From Actinomycetota bacterium (GTDB lineage Bacteria > Actinomycetota > Acidimicrobiia > Acidimicrobiales > Ilumatobacteraceae), in the NCBI GenBank assembly GCA_005788205.1, contig SXYT01000116.1, positions 1 to 12,460 on the forward strand: a DNA stretch of 12,460 nt, written 5' to 3'. Position numbers and translations under genes: made by a program. Numbering within the stretch: the stretch's first letter is position 1; each line of letters opens with the position of its first letter. The notes beneath the pieces were generated by a model that saw only the letters and a program-made list of their open reading frames with translations, had not been told where the DNA came from and ran no database searches. Below are positions 1 through 6,290 of the stretch, in pieces.

Positions 1-702
1 CGAGCAGATGATCACGCAGTTGTCCTTGCGGTCGCGCATGACCTCCAGTTCGTACTCCTTCCACCCCACGATGGAGGTCTCGATCAGGATCTCGCTGATC
101 GGGCTCGCATCCAGACCGTTCCGGGCCACCGCACGGAACTCGGCCAACGTGTTCGCGATCCCGGTGCCGCGACCGCCGAGAATGTACGCGGGACGGATGA
201 TGACGGGCAGACCGATCTCCGCGAGGACCCGGTCGGCCTCTTCCATGTCGTGGGCGATGCCGCTGCGCGGCACGCGGAGGCCGATCTCGAGCATCGCCTG
301 CTTGAACTTGTCGCGGTCCTCGGCGGTGGCGATCGCCTCCGCGTTCGCACCGATGAGCTCAGGCGTGCCCGGCACACCGACGAGCCCCTGGCCGTGCAGG
401 GCCATCGCGAGGTTGAGGCCTGTCTGACCACCGAGCGTCGGGAGCACAGCGTCGGGCTTCTCCCTCTCGATGATGCGCGCGAGGATCTCGGGGGTGAGCG
501 GCTCGATGTAGGTGCGGTCCGCGAAATCGGGGTCGGTCATGATCGTGGCCGGGTTCGAGTTGGCGAGGATGACCCTGTACCCCTCCGACTTCAGCACGCG
601 GCACGCCTGGGTGCCCGAGGAGTCGAACTCGCATGCCTGTCCGATCACGATCGGACCCGAGCCGATGATCAGGATGTTCTCGAGGTCGTTGCGGCGGGGC
701 AT
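1..702 (-). CDS. carB: Carbamoyl-phosphate synthase large subunit, N-terminal 234 residues (cut by window edge)
   Basis: CarB uses ammonia passed from CarA, bicarbonate and two ATP to make carbamoyl phosphate for pyrimidines and arginine. Only the first 234 of about 1,080-1,110 residues are here, covering the pre-ATP-grasp domain and the start of the first (carboxyphosphate) ATP-grasp domain. Recognisable stretches are IIGSGPIVIGQACEFDSSGT (residues 12-31), ILANSNPATIMTDP (45-58), PTLGGQTGLNLA (88-99), AEDRDKF (127-133, with the ATP-binding Arg130) and WKEYELEVMRD (214-224). The ATP-binding Arg170 and the Gly176-Gly177 pair are kept, but the glycine loop reads GGRGTGIA rather than the Escherichia coli GGSGGGIA. 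The ATG shares one base with the carA stop (TGATG), and GGAG sits 8 nt before it, so the start is secure. The frame stays open to base 1. Family assignment is certain. Confidence 0.98.
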   Translation of the reverse strand, partial: MPRRNDLENILIIGSGPIVIGQACEFDSSGTQACRVLKSEGYRVILANSNPATIMTDPDFADRTYIEPLTPEILARIIEREKPDAVLPTLGGQTGLNLAMALHGQGLVGVPGTPELIGANAEAIATAEDRDKFKQAMLEIGLRVPRSGIAHDMEEADRVLAEIGLPVIIRPAYILGGRGTGIANTLAEFRAVARNGLDASPISEILIETSIVGWKEYELEVMRDRKDNCVIICS

Positions 703-1790
703 CAGTGGTTCTCCATGAGGTCTGCGAACTGGGCGAAGAGGTAGCGGCTGTCATGCGGGCCGGGACCCGCCTCCGGGTGGTACTGGACGCTGAACGCCCG
801 ATGCCCGGTGATGCGCATCCCCTCGTTCGTGTTGTCGTTGAGGTTGACGTGCGTGATGTCGGCCACCCCGGACAGCGAGTCGGGATCGACGCAGAAGTTG
901 TGGTTCTGGCTGGTGATCTCGACGCTCCCGGTCGCGATGTTGCGCACCGGGTGGTTCCCGCCGTGGTGGCCGAAGGGAAGCTTGAAAGTGTGCCCGCCGA
1001 AGGCGCGCGACAGGAGCTGGTGCCCGAGGCAGATCCCGAACGTGGGAACACCGGCCTCGACGATCCCGCGGATCGCGGTCGTCGCTCCGGCGACCATCCC
1101 GGGGTCACCGGGGCCGTTCGAGAGGAACACCCCGTCGGGGGACATGGCAAGAACCTCCTCGGCCGTTGTGGAGGCCGGCACGACAGTCACCCGCGCGATG
1201 TCCGAGAGACACCGCAGGATCGTCGTCTTGATGCCGAAGTCGTACGCCACGACCGAGAACCTGCCGCCCTCGACCGTGTACGGCGCGGGCGTCGTGACCT
1301 CGGCAACGAGATCCACGCCCGACGTGCCCCTGTCGGCGCGGGCCGCTGCGAGGAGGGTCGCTTCGTCTGCCGTCCCGAAGGCACCCCGAAGGGAGCCTGC
1401 GTCCCGCAGGATCCTGGTGAGGCGCCGGGTGTCGAGGCCGGCGATGCCGGGCAGGCGGTTCGCGGCGAGCATGCCGTCCAGGCCCTCGGTGGCCCGCCAG
1501 TTGCTGTGCCTGCGGGCCATCTCACGCACTATGACTCCCCGCGCGAACGTGCCGCGGGATTCGTTGTCAGCGCCGGTCGTGCCGTAGTTGCCGATGTGGC
1601 TGTTCGTGAAGGTGATGATCTGGCCGGCGTACGACGGGTCCGTGATGACCTCCTGGTACCCGGTCATCACCGTGTTGAAGACCACCTCACCGGCCGCGAT
1701 GCCGTCCGCGGGGACGTGCCCGATCCCCTCGCCCTCGAAGACCGAACCGTCCTCGAGCACGAGCTGTGCCTCCGTGATCGACGTCGTCAT
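702..1790 (-). CDS. carA: Carbamoyl-phosphate synthase small (glutaminase) subunit
   Basis: This 362-residue protein is the glutamine amidotransferase subunit that hydrolyses glutamine and channels ammonia to CarB. The N-terminal CPSase domain shows LEDGSVFEGEGIG (12-24) and VVFNTVMTGYQEVITDPSYA (36-55). The C-terminal class I amidotransferase domain has the nucleophile Cys254 in GICLGHQ, GHHGGNHPV (274-282), SQNHNF (294-299) and the catalytic His338 and Glu340 in SVQYHPE. The length is normal for the family. The ATG overlaps the pyrC stop by 4 nt (ATGA), with AAAGG 7 nt upstream inside pyrC. An open frame runs further upstream, but it is out of register with the family and lies inside pyrC, so I reject it. 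The neighbours pyrC and carB confirm a pyrimidine operon. I see no separate arginine-type control. Confidence 0.98.
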   Translation of the reverse strand: MTTSITEAQLVLEDGSVFEGEGIGHVPADGIAAGEVVFNTVMTGYQEVITDPSYAGQIITFTNSHIGNYGTTGADNESRGTFARGVIVREMARRHSNWRATEGLDGMLAANRLPGIAGLDTRRLTRILRDAGSLRGAFGTADEATLLAAARADRGTSGVDLVAEVTTPAPYTVEGGRFSVVAYDFGIKTTILRCLSDIARVTVVPASTTAEEVLAMSPDGVFLSNGPGDPGMVAGATTAIRGIVEAGVPTFGICLGHQLLSRAFGGHTFKLPFGHHGGNHPVRNIATGSVEITSQNHNFCVDPDSLSGVADITHVNLNDNTNEGMRITGHRAFSVQYHPEAGPGPHDSRYLFAQFADLMENH

Positions 1791-3079
1791 GCCAGTGCCT
1801 TTCCGTTCTTGACGACCGTGCGGCCGTTGTGGATGGTGTGGATGTTGCGCCCGCGCAGTTCCATCCCGTGGTACGGGGTGTTCGTGCTCCGGCTGGCGAG
1901 TGCGTCGCGCGACACGGTCCACACCTCCGCTGCGTTCCAGACGGCGATGTTCGCGGGCTCCCCGGGCGCGACGGGGCGGCCATGGGTGTCCGAGATGCCG
2001 GCGATGCGCGCGGGGTTCCATGACATCAGCTCGCACAGCCGCCGGGGATCAGGGTTGACCGCAGTGACGAGCACCCCGAGCGCGGTCTCCAGCCCGAGCA
2101 TCCCCGGGGGTGCCTGGTCGAGCGGGAGTTCCTTCGTGTGCGCAGCGTGCGGGGCGTGGTCCGTGGCGACTGCATCGATCGTGCCGTCGGCGATTCCCGC
2201 CTTCAGCGCCGCGATGTCCTCACGCGTGCGCAGCGGCGGGTTCACCTTGAACACGGGGTCCCAACCTGCGAGCAGATCGTGGTCGAGCGCGAGATGGTGC
2301 GGCGCGACCTCGGCGGTGACGGGGAGACCGTCGGCCTTTGCGCGACGCACCAGCTCGACGCTGCCGGCGGTGGACAGGTGGAGAAAATGCATCGGTGCAC
2401 CCGTGAGCCGCACCAGCTCGATGTCCCTGTGGAGCATCAGCTCCTCGGCGACGGACGGCCAGCCCGGCACGCCCATGTTCGAGCAGCACGATCCCTCGTG
2501 CATGACGGCCCCCTCAGTGAGCCGCGCGACCTCGCAGTGCTGGGCGAGCGTGACACCGAGGTCGCGGGCGTACTCGAGAGCCCGCCTCATCAACAGGGGG
2601 TCCTGGACGCCGTTCCCGTCGTCCGTGAACAGCCGCACCCCGGCCCCCGCGAGCGCCGCATAGGGCGCGAGAGCAGCGCCGGCACGACCGACCGTGATGC
2701 ACCCGGCTGGGTGGACATCGACGAGACCCGCCCTGCGGCCCTGCTCGCGCACGAACTCGACGACCATCACGGAATCCTGCGCCGGATCGGTGTTCGGCAT
2801 GGCGACGACGGCGGTGTACCCGCCGATGGCTGCGGCCCTGCTGCCCGTCTCGATTGTCTCGGCCTCTTCCCTGCCGGGTTCGCGCAGGTGGGTGTGGAGA
2901 TCCACGAATCCCGACGACACATGACAACCTGCCGCGTCGAGGACCTCGTCGCCGTCCAGTCCGGGACCGACCTCCGTGACCACGCCGTCCACGATCAGCA
3001 CGTCGGCTGCCGCGACCGAGCCGGGGTTGACCACCGTTCCACCCTTCACGACCAGTCTCTTCTTCGATGCCACTGTCAT
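1787..3079 (-). CDS. pyrC: Dihydroorotase, type I
   Basis: PyrC cyclises N-carbamoyl-L-aspartate to dihydroorotate in the cytoplasm, the third step of UMP synthesis. The 430-residue length is typical of the long amidohydrolase (type I) class. Visible metal and substrate motifs are DLHTHLREPG (60-69, His62 and His64), AMPNT (93-97), FTDDG (151-155), His181, the HLS of FLHLSTAG (232-239, His234), KVNPPLR (278-284) and ATDHAPH (305-311, Asp307). Aspartate in the FTDDG stretch stands where other amidohydrolases have a carboxylated lysine, as known for Bacillus-type PyrC. The first ATG directly abuts GGGAG. A GTG two codons later (first base 3073) has the better 6-nt spacing, so the real protein may be 428 residues. 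The stop overlaps the carA ATG. A 64-nt gap separates it from pyrB; it holds a 12-bp palindrome (3105-3116) but no terminator. Confidence 0.97.
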   Translation of the reverse strand: MTVASKKRLVVKGGTVVNPGSVAAADVLIVDGVVTEVGPGLDGDEVLDAAGCHVSSGFVDLHTHLREPGREEAETIETGSRAAAIGGYTAVVAMPNTDPAQDSVMVVEFVREQGRRAGLVDVHPAGCITVGRAGAALAPYAALAGAGVRLFTDDGNGVQDPLLMRRALEYARDLGVTLAQHCEVARLTEGAVMHEGSCCSNMGVPGWPSVAEELMLHRDIELVRLTGAPMHFLHLSTAGSVELVRRAKADGLPVTAEVAPHHLALDHDLLAGWDPVFKVNPPLRTREDIAALKAGIADGTIDAVATDHAPHAAHTKELPLDQAPPGMLGLETALGVLVTAVNPDPRRLCELMSWNPARIAGISDTHGRPVAPGEPANIAVWNAAEVWTVSRDALASRSTNTPYHGMELRGRNIHTIHNGRTVVKNGKALA

Positions 3080-3087
3080 CTCCCTTT
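3080..3087 (-). promoter_or_regulatory. Shine-Dalgarno of pyrC that leaves the start ambiguous
   Basis: On the minus strand AAAGGGAG runs straight into the first ATG of pyrC with no spacer, while the in-frame GTG at 3071-3073 is 6 nt away, the usual distance. A weaker AGGG about 10 nt before the ATG could serve the ATG instead. Only N-terminal or ribosome-profiling data would decide. The difference is two residues. Confidence 0.45.
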
Positions 3088-3143
3088 GTCCCTGTGCATG
3101 CCCGTGGGCCGGCCCATCGTCCAGTCAGTTCCGTCCGTCGCGA

Positions 3144-4088
3144 TCATGCGTCCCCCTGCGACAGGCCCGTTGCCGCGCCCCCGAGGATCGTGAACAGGAC
3201 CGCCATGCGGACCGCGACACCGTTCGTCACCTGGGCGAGAATCCTCGAACCCGGCAGGGTCGAGGGGTCAACGAGCATCTCGACCCCCCTGTTCATGGGT
3301 CCGGGATGCATCACGAGGGCGTGCGCGGGCAGCCGGGCGGCGCGCGCGGCATCGAGGCCGAACCGGGCCGAGTACTCGCCGAGTTCCGGGACTAGCGCGG
3401 AGTCCATCCGTTCGCGCTGCATCCTCAGCATGTAGAGGACGTCGCACGAACCGACCACATCGTCGATGCCGTGCGCGGACAGGACCCCGGCAGGCAGGCC
3501 GCCCGGCGGGAGCAACGTGGACGGGGCGACGACGGTCACCTCCGCGCCGAGTTTGACGAACACATCCATGTTGCTGCGTGCCACGCGCGAATGCTTGATG
3601 TCGCCGATGATCGCGACCCTGCGGCCCGACATCGAGTTGCCGTCCCCGAACGAGCGGGTGATCGTGAAGGCGTCGAGGAGGGCCTGGGTCGGGTGCTGGT
3701 GCCAGCCGTCCCCTGCATTGATGACGGCAGCGTCCGTCCACTGCGTGACCGCGGCAGGGACCCCGCTCGACTTGTGCCTCACGACGAAAGCGTCGACCCC
3801 CATCGCCGACAACGTCTCGATCGTGTCGCGGAGGCTCTCGCCCTTGTTGACACTCGACGTGGAGACGCTGAAGGTCATCGTGTCGGCCGAGAGCCTCTTG
3901 GCGGCGGTCTCGAAACTGAGCCGCGTGCGCGTGCTGTCCTCGAAGAAGACGCTCGCGACGGTGCGCCCGCGCAGGGCGGGCACCTTCGGCACCTGCCGGG
4001 AGTTGATCTCCGACATGTGGTCCGCGACATCGAGGAGCCCGGCGATCGCGGCGGCGTCGAGACCGACCGTGGTGAGGAGGTGCTTCAT
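3144..4088 (-). CDS. pyrB: Aspartate carbamoyltransferase catalytic subunit
   Basis: PyrB transfers the carbamoyl group from carbamoyl phosphate to aspartate, the committed pyrimidine step. At 314 residues it has the length of a catalytic chain. No pyrI regulatory chain is encoded beside it, as expected outside the enterobacteria. Carbamoyl-phosphate-binding motifs are FFEDSTRTRLSFE (48-60, STRTR at 52-56), SSVNKGES (78-85, Lys82) and DGWHQHPTQALLD (127-139). The aspartate domain shows GDIKHSRVARSN (162-173), YMLRMQRERM (219-228) and MHPGPMNRG (260-268). The ATG overlaps the pyrR stop by 4 nt (ATGA), with GGAGG ending about 10 nt upstream within pyrR. Regulation probably comes from the leader upstream of pyrR. 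There is nothing unusual in the sequence. Confidence 0.98.
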   Translation of the reverse strand: MKHLLTTVGLDAAAIAGLLDVADHMSEINSRQVPKVPALRGRTVASVFFEDSTRTRLSFETAAKRLSADTMTFSVSTSSVNKGESLRDTIETLSAMGVDAFVVRHKSSGVPAAVTQWTDAAVINAGDGWHQHPTQALLDAFTITRSFGDGNSMSGRRVAIIGDIKHSRVARSNMDVFVKLGAEVTVVAPSTLLPPGGLPAGVLSAHGIDDVVGSCDVLYMLRMQRERMDSALVPELGEYSARFGLDAARAARLPAHALVMHPGPMNRGVEMLVDPSTLPGSRILAQVTNGVAVRMAVLFTILGGAATGLSQGDA

Positions 4089-4636
4089 CCGGCCGACACC
4101 TCCATCGTGGTGGAGATGACCACGCCCTCGGGCCCGACCGTGACGTCGTCCGCCATGTGGGTGGGCACGTTCTTGCCCACGTAGTCAGGCCGGATCGGGA
4201 GCTCGCGGTGTCCGCGGTCGACAATGACCGCGAGCTGCACCGCGCGCGGGCGCCCGTGATCGTTCAGCGCCTCGAGGGCGGCACGCACCGTCCGTCCGGT
4301 GTAGAGCACGTTGTCGACGAGCACCACGGTCGCGCCGGTGAGGTCGCAGGGAATGTCTGTGGGGGCTGCGGGTACGACGGGCCTGATGGCCAGGTCATCC
4401 CGGTACATCGAGACGTCGACGGTCCCGAGTGCCACCTCCCGGGCAGGCTCGATTGCCGTGATGTTCGCGGCAATCAGCTCGGCGATCCACACCCCGCCGG
4501 TCTGGATCCCGACCACGACGAGCGCCCCGGCGCCCTGGTTGCGCTCGACAATCTCATGGGAGATACGCGTGACGGCACGACGGAGGTCATCGCCGTCGAG
4601 TATGCGCGTCTCGCGGTGGGTGGCGGCCGGGTTCAC
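4085..4636 (-). CDS. pyrR: PyrR, pyrimidine operon RNA-binding regulator / uracil phosphoribosyltransferase
   Basis: PyrR binds a conserved hairpin in pyr mRNA when UMP is high and lowers expression; many homologues also make UMP from uracil and PRPP. The 183 residues show the type I PRTase fold: ALTRI-like AVTRISHEIVERN (21-33), VGIQTGGVWIAELIA (42-56), the PRPP loop VVLVDNVLYTGRT (104-116), and the diagnostic RGHRELPIRPDYVGKN (141-156). The PRPP loop has Asn109 where the usual sequence is VDD. The start is GTG, overlapping the stop of a small leader ORF by 4 nt (GTGA). I see no Shine-Dalgarno in the 20 nt before it and no later start that would keep the N-terminal helix, so translation probably depends on the leader ORF. 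It is the first full gene of the pyr operon and sits directly behind its own predicted RNA target. Confidence 0.97.
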   Translation of the reverse strand: MNPAATHRETRILDGDDLRRAVTRISHEIVERNQGAGALVVVGIQTGGVWIAELIAANITAIEPAREVALGTVDVSMYRDDLAIRPVVPAAPTDIPCDLTGATVVLVDNVLYTGRTVRAALEALNDHGRPRAVQLAVIVDRGHRELPIRPDYVGKNVPTHMADDVTVGPEGVVISTTMEVSAG

Positions 4637-4716
4637 TGGCGCGGAGTTGTCGAGGTGTTCTCGGGCAAGAAAAACGCCCCGCGTGCGGGGCGTGCGTGCT
4701 TCGTGGAGTGATCCAT
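4633..4716 (-). CDS. Small pyr leader ORF (27 codons) enclosing a terminator
   Basis: An ATG preceded by GGAAGGA at 7-8 nt opens a 27-codon frame. The peptide starts MDHSTKHARP, runs through RGAFFLPE where it crosses the U-tract, and ends STTPRQ. Its TGA overlaps the pyrR GTG in a GTGA junction. The Shine-Dalgarno is stronger than that of most genes in the window, and the exact stop-start coupling to a pyrR lacking its own Shine-Dalgarno argues for real translation. The peptide resembles nothing I know, and its sequence is probably dictated by the RNA underneath it. Codons 8-14 encode the terminator hairpin and codons 15-17 the U-tract. Whether the peptide itself has a role is unknown; I infer that the act of translation matters. 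Chance occurrence of so short a frame cannot be excluded. Confidence 0.7.
   Translation of the reverse strand: MDHSTKHARPARGAFFLPENTSTTPRQ
4667..4693 (-). terminator. Intrinsic terminator / attenuator in the pyr leader
   Basis: On the minus strand a perfect 8-bp stem, ACGCCCCG paired with CGGGGCGT around the tetraloop CACG (4674-4693), is followed by TTTTCTT. This is a textbook rho-independent terminator. It lies 41 nt downstream of the PyrR binding loop and about 30 nt before the pyrR start, inside the small leader ORF. It is the only hairpin with a U-tract that I found in the window. It could instead end transcription from the upstream DUF2079 gene, but its place between the PyrR site and pyrR makes an attenuator more likely. 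Confidence 0.85.
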
Positions 4717-4723
4717 GCTTTTG

Positions 4724-4730
4724 TCCTTCC
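4724..4730 (-). promoter_or_regulatory. Shine-Dalgarno of the leader ORF, abutting the PyrR site
   Basis: GGAAGGA on the minus strand ends 7 nt before the leader ATG. Its first base is only 3 nt past the closing stem of the PyrR binding loop (last paired base 4734), so a bound PyrR should sterically hinder 30S loading. AGGAC (4723-4727) can also pair with GUCCU (4744-4748) of the binding loop as an alternative fold. Confidence 0.7.
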
Positions 4731-4733
4731 GTT

Positions 4734-4751
4734 CGGGCCTCACAGGACCCG
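4734..4751 (-). promoter_or_regulatory. PyrR binding loop in pyr mRNA leader
   Basis: The minus-strand RNA has UCCUGUGAGG (4738-4747), an exact fit to the conserved PyrR core UCCNGNGAGG, closed by a CGGG/CCCG stem (4748-4751 with 4734-4737). In Bacillus this element, when bound by PyrR with UMP, favours termination; in mycobacteria PyrR binding to such a site has been linked to translational repression. Here it lies just upstream of the leader ORF Shine-Dalgarno and about 100 nt before pyrR. The UMP response is inferred from the family. Confidence 0.88.
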
Positions 4752-4767
4752 TTTGACGGCAGGTATG

Positions 4768-4796
4768 ACTCTACACGGTCCCGGGCCGCTTCGCCA
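4768..4796 (-). promoter_or_regulatory. Possible pyr operon promoter
   Basis: A TAGAGT hexamer (4768-4773) fits the actinobacterial -10 pattern TAnnnT. A poor -35 match, TGGCGA (4791-4796), lies 17 nt upstream. Transcription would start near 4761, giving an RNA whose first structured element is the PyrR loop and a leader of about 45 nt before the small ORF. It rests on one good hexamer only. Confidence 0.35.
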
Positions 4797-4821
4797 CCGC
4801 CCTGCGGGACGGCCGGGGACG

Positions 4822-4836
4822 CCGGGCAGTGCCCGG
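4822..4836 (-). terminator. G+C hairpin after the DUF2079 gene, no U-tract
   Basis: A perfect 6-bp stem CCGGGC/GCCCGG with loop ACT begins one base after the stop of the DUF2079 gene. No U-run follows, so it is not a canonical intrinsic terminator. It could be a U-less terminator, an RNA 3'-end stabiliser, or chance in G+C-rich DNA. A second, bulged hairpin follows at about 4797-4812. Together they may weaken read-through into the pyr operon. Confidence 0.35.
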
Positions 4837-4837
4837 G

Positions 4838-6283
4838 TCAGGGAGAACCGGGCAGGGCGATCCGACTGAACACGGCCCAGTGGTCGTTGCGGGCGACGGT
4901 GCGGAAATCACCGGCGACCGACGCCCAGTCTCTCTTCATGTCGTCGTCCATGGAGAGCGGCAGCACGACCCATTCCACGATGTCTGCGCGGGGGTCCCGG
5001 GTCCCCTCGAGCCCGATGTCCGTTCCGTAGAGCACGACGCGGAACGGGTTCGGGAACTGGTACACGTGGACGCGGTGGGCCATGTGGGGTGCGAGCGAGT
5101 GGAACACGGACACGGCCGCGTCATCTGGGACCTCGTCGATGATGTCGCGCGCAGAGACGGCCACCGGGTGGGACGCGGGCCAATGGGCGATCTCGTTGCG
5201 CGAGACGGGCAGCGCCGTCCACATGAGGCCCGAGACGAGCGAGCAGAGCGCGACGACGGTGACGGCGAGAGGCCGCGAGTCACGGTGGAGCCGGGCCGCC
5301 CCCACGACCGTGGCGAAGGCAATCGCCGGCACCGCGACCAAGGAGTAGTGGAACCCGATGTGGAACTGGTACCAGAAGTTGCTCACGACGTTCCCCGCCA
5401 GCACGAGGACGCTCACCGCCGCGATCTCGGGGGCGAGCAGGAACACCGGCCCGAACGGCGCGAACATCTGCCAGAGGTAGAACAGGCGCCCTTCGCTCGA
5501 CAGGTACGACACAACGTTGCCCGGGTTCGTGAACGTCTCCCTCAGGAATCCCCCGACGCCCCCGAACGGGATGCGCCAGGTATTGCGCGTCGGCACACCG
5601 ATCAACGACCTCATCAACAGGAACATCCCGGCGAGTGACGCGGCGACGGCAGCCAGCGCAGTCGCCGCCCCCCGCCGGCGCTCACCGCGCAGCATCATGA
5701 CGAGACCGAGCGGGACGAGGACGAGAGAGACGTCCTCCTTCACCGACAGACACAGGACGACGGCGACCCAGTACAGCCTCCAGCGCTTCTCGAACATCGC
5801 GTAGAGGGCCACGGGCAGGAACAACCCGAGGAACGAGTCGGGATGGAAGTTCTCGAGATTCGTGCCGTTGACGGCTGGGTTGAGGAGCCACGTCGCCCCG
5901 ATGACGACCGGGATCACCTGGCCGCCGAGTCGGCGGCGGGCGAAGAAGTACAGCGGGAGGGCCCCGGACGCCACGACCACCGACTGGACCGCCAGCAGCG
6001 TCTCCGTCCCCGGCACGAGCCAGTAGAGGGGCACCACGAGGAACATGACGAGTGATGCGTGGTCACCGAGGAGGTTGCGGCCCATGAGGGTGACGAAAGG
6101 TGCCTCGAACCTCGACAGCAGCCATGTCCCCTGGTCGTAGAGACCGACGTCGTACGACGACGTGCCGAGGCCCCTGTGGATGTCCCACTGGAGCCTCGTG
6201 GCCCACAGTGCATGGAGCCCCACGAGGACGCACATGACGACCGTTGCCACCCTGGGCGTGCGCACCCTCGTTGCGGTGCTCAC
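4838..6283 (-). CDS. DUF2079-family polytopic membrane protein, function unknown
   Basis: This 481-residue protein matches the DUF2079 pattern. There is an N-terminal membrane helix (about 13-31), then YDVGLYDQGTWLL (44-56; family form YDLGxFDQ) and GDHASLVMFLVVPLYWLVPG (73-92). KEDVSL (182-187) sits beside the sixth helix, and in all about ten or eleven hydrophobic segments run to residue 357. A soluble tail of about 120 residues contains SLAPHMAHRVHVYQFPNPF (396-414), also typical. The overall shape recalls GT-C membrane glycosyltransferases, and some members are proposed to act on lipid-linked sugars, but no substrate can be named here. The GTG start lies 8 nt after the nusB stop, with GGGGGAG at a loose distance inside nusB. 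Base composition matches its neighbours, so recent transfer is not evident. Confidence 0.85.
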   Translation of the reverse strand: MSTATRVRTPRVATVVMCVLVGLHALWATRLQWDIHRGLGTSSYDVGLYDQGTWLLSRFEAPFVTLMGRNLLGDHASLVMFLVVPLYWLVPGTETLLAVQSVVVASGALPLYFFARRRLGGQVIPVVIGATWLLNPAVNGTNLENFHPDSFLGLFLPVALYAMFEKRWRLYWVAVVLCLSVKEDVSLVLVPLGLVMMLRGERRRGAATALAAVAASLAGMFLLMRSLIGVPTRNTWRIPFGGVGGFLRETFTNPGNVVSYLSSEGRLFYLWQMFAPFGPVFLLAPEIAAVSVLVLAGNVVSNFWYQFHIGFHYSLVAVPAIAFATVVGAARLHRDSRPLAVTVVALCSLVSGLMWTALPVSRNEIAHWPASHPVAVSARDIIDEVPDDAAVSVFHSLAPHMAHRVHVYQFPNPFRVVLYGTDIGLEGTRDPRADIVEWVVLPLSMDDDMKRDWASVAGDFRTVARNDHWAVFSRIALPGSP

Positions 6284-6290
6284 ACCGTCT

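Noticed and set aside
1791..2036. N-terminal extension of carA by 82 codons
   Set aside because: It lies wholly inside pyrC in another frame. CarA homology begins at the ATG at 1790, which has a Shine-Dalgarno and an ATGA overlap.
705..2663. A 652-codon plus-strand open frame opposite carA and pyrC
   Set aside because: It is the mirror frame of strongly conserved minus-strand genes in G+C-rich DNA. Its product is rich in Arg, Ala, Gly and Val without any recognisable motif, and it has no partner genes on that strand.
3105..3116. TGGGCCGGCCCA palindrome between pyrB and pyrC as a terminator or operator
   Set aside because: It has no loop and no U-tract. A 12-bp G+C palindrome is not surprising here, and pyrC clearly belongs to the same operon.
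4667..4693. The leader hairpin as a plain terminator of the DUF2079 transcription unit
   Set aside because: It lies about 145 nt past that gene's stop, downstream of a PyrR binding loop and inside a leader ORF coupled to pyrR, so an attenuator explains it better, though it may serve both.
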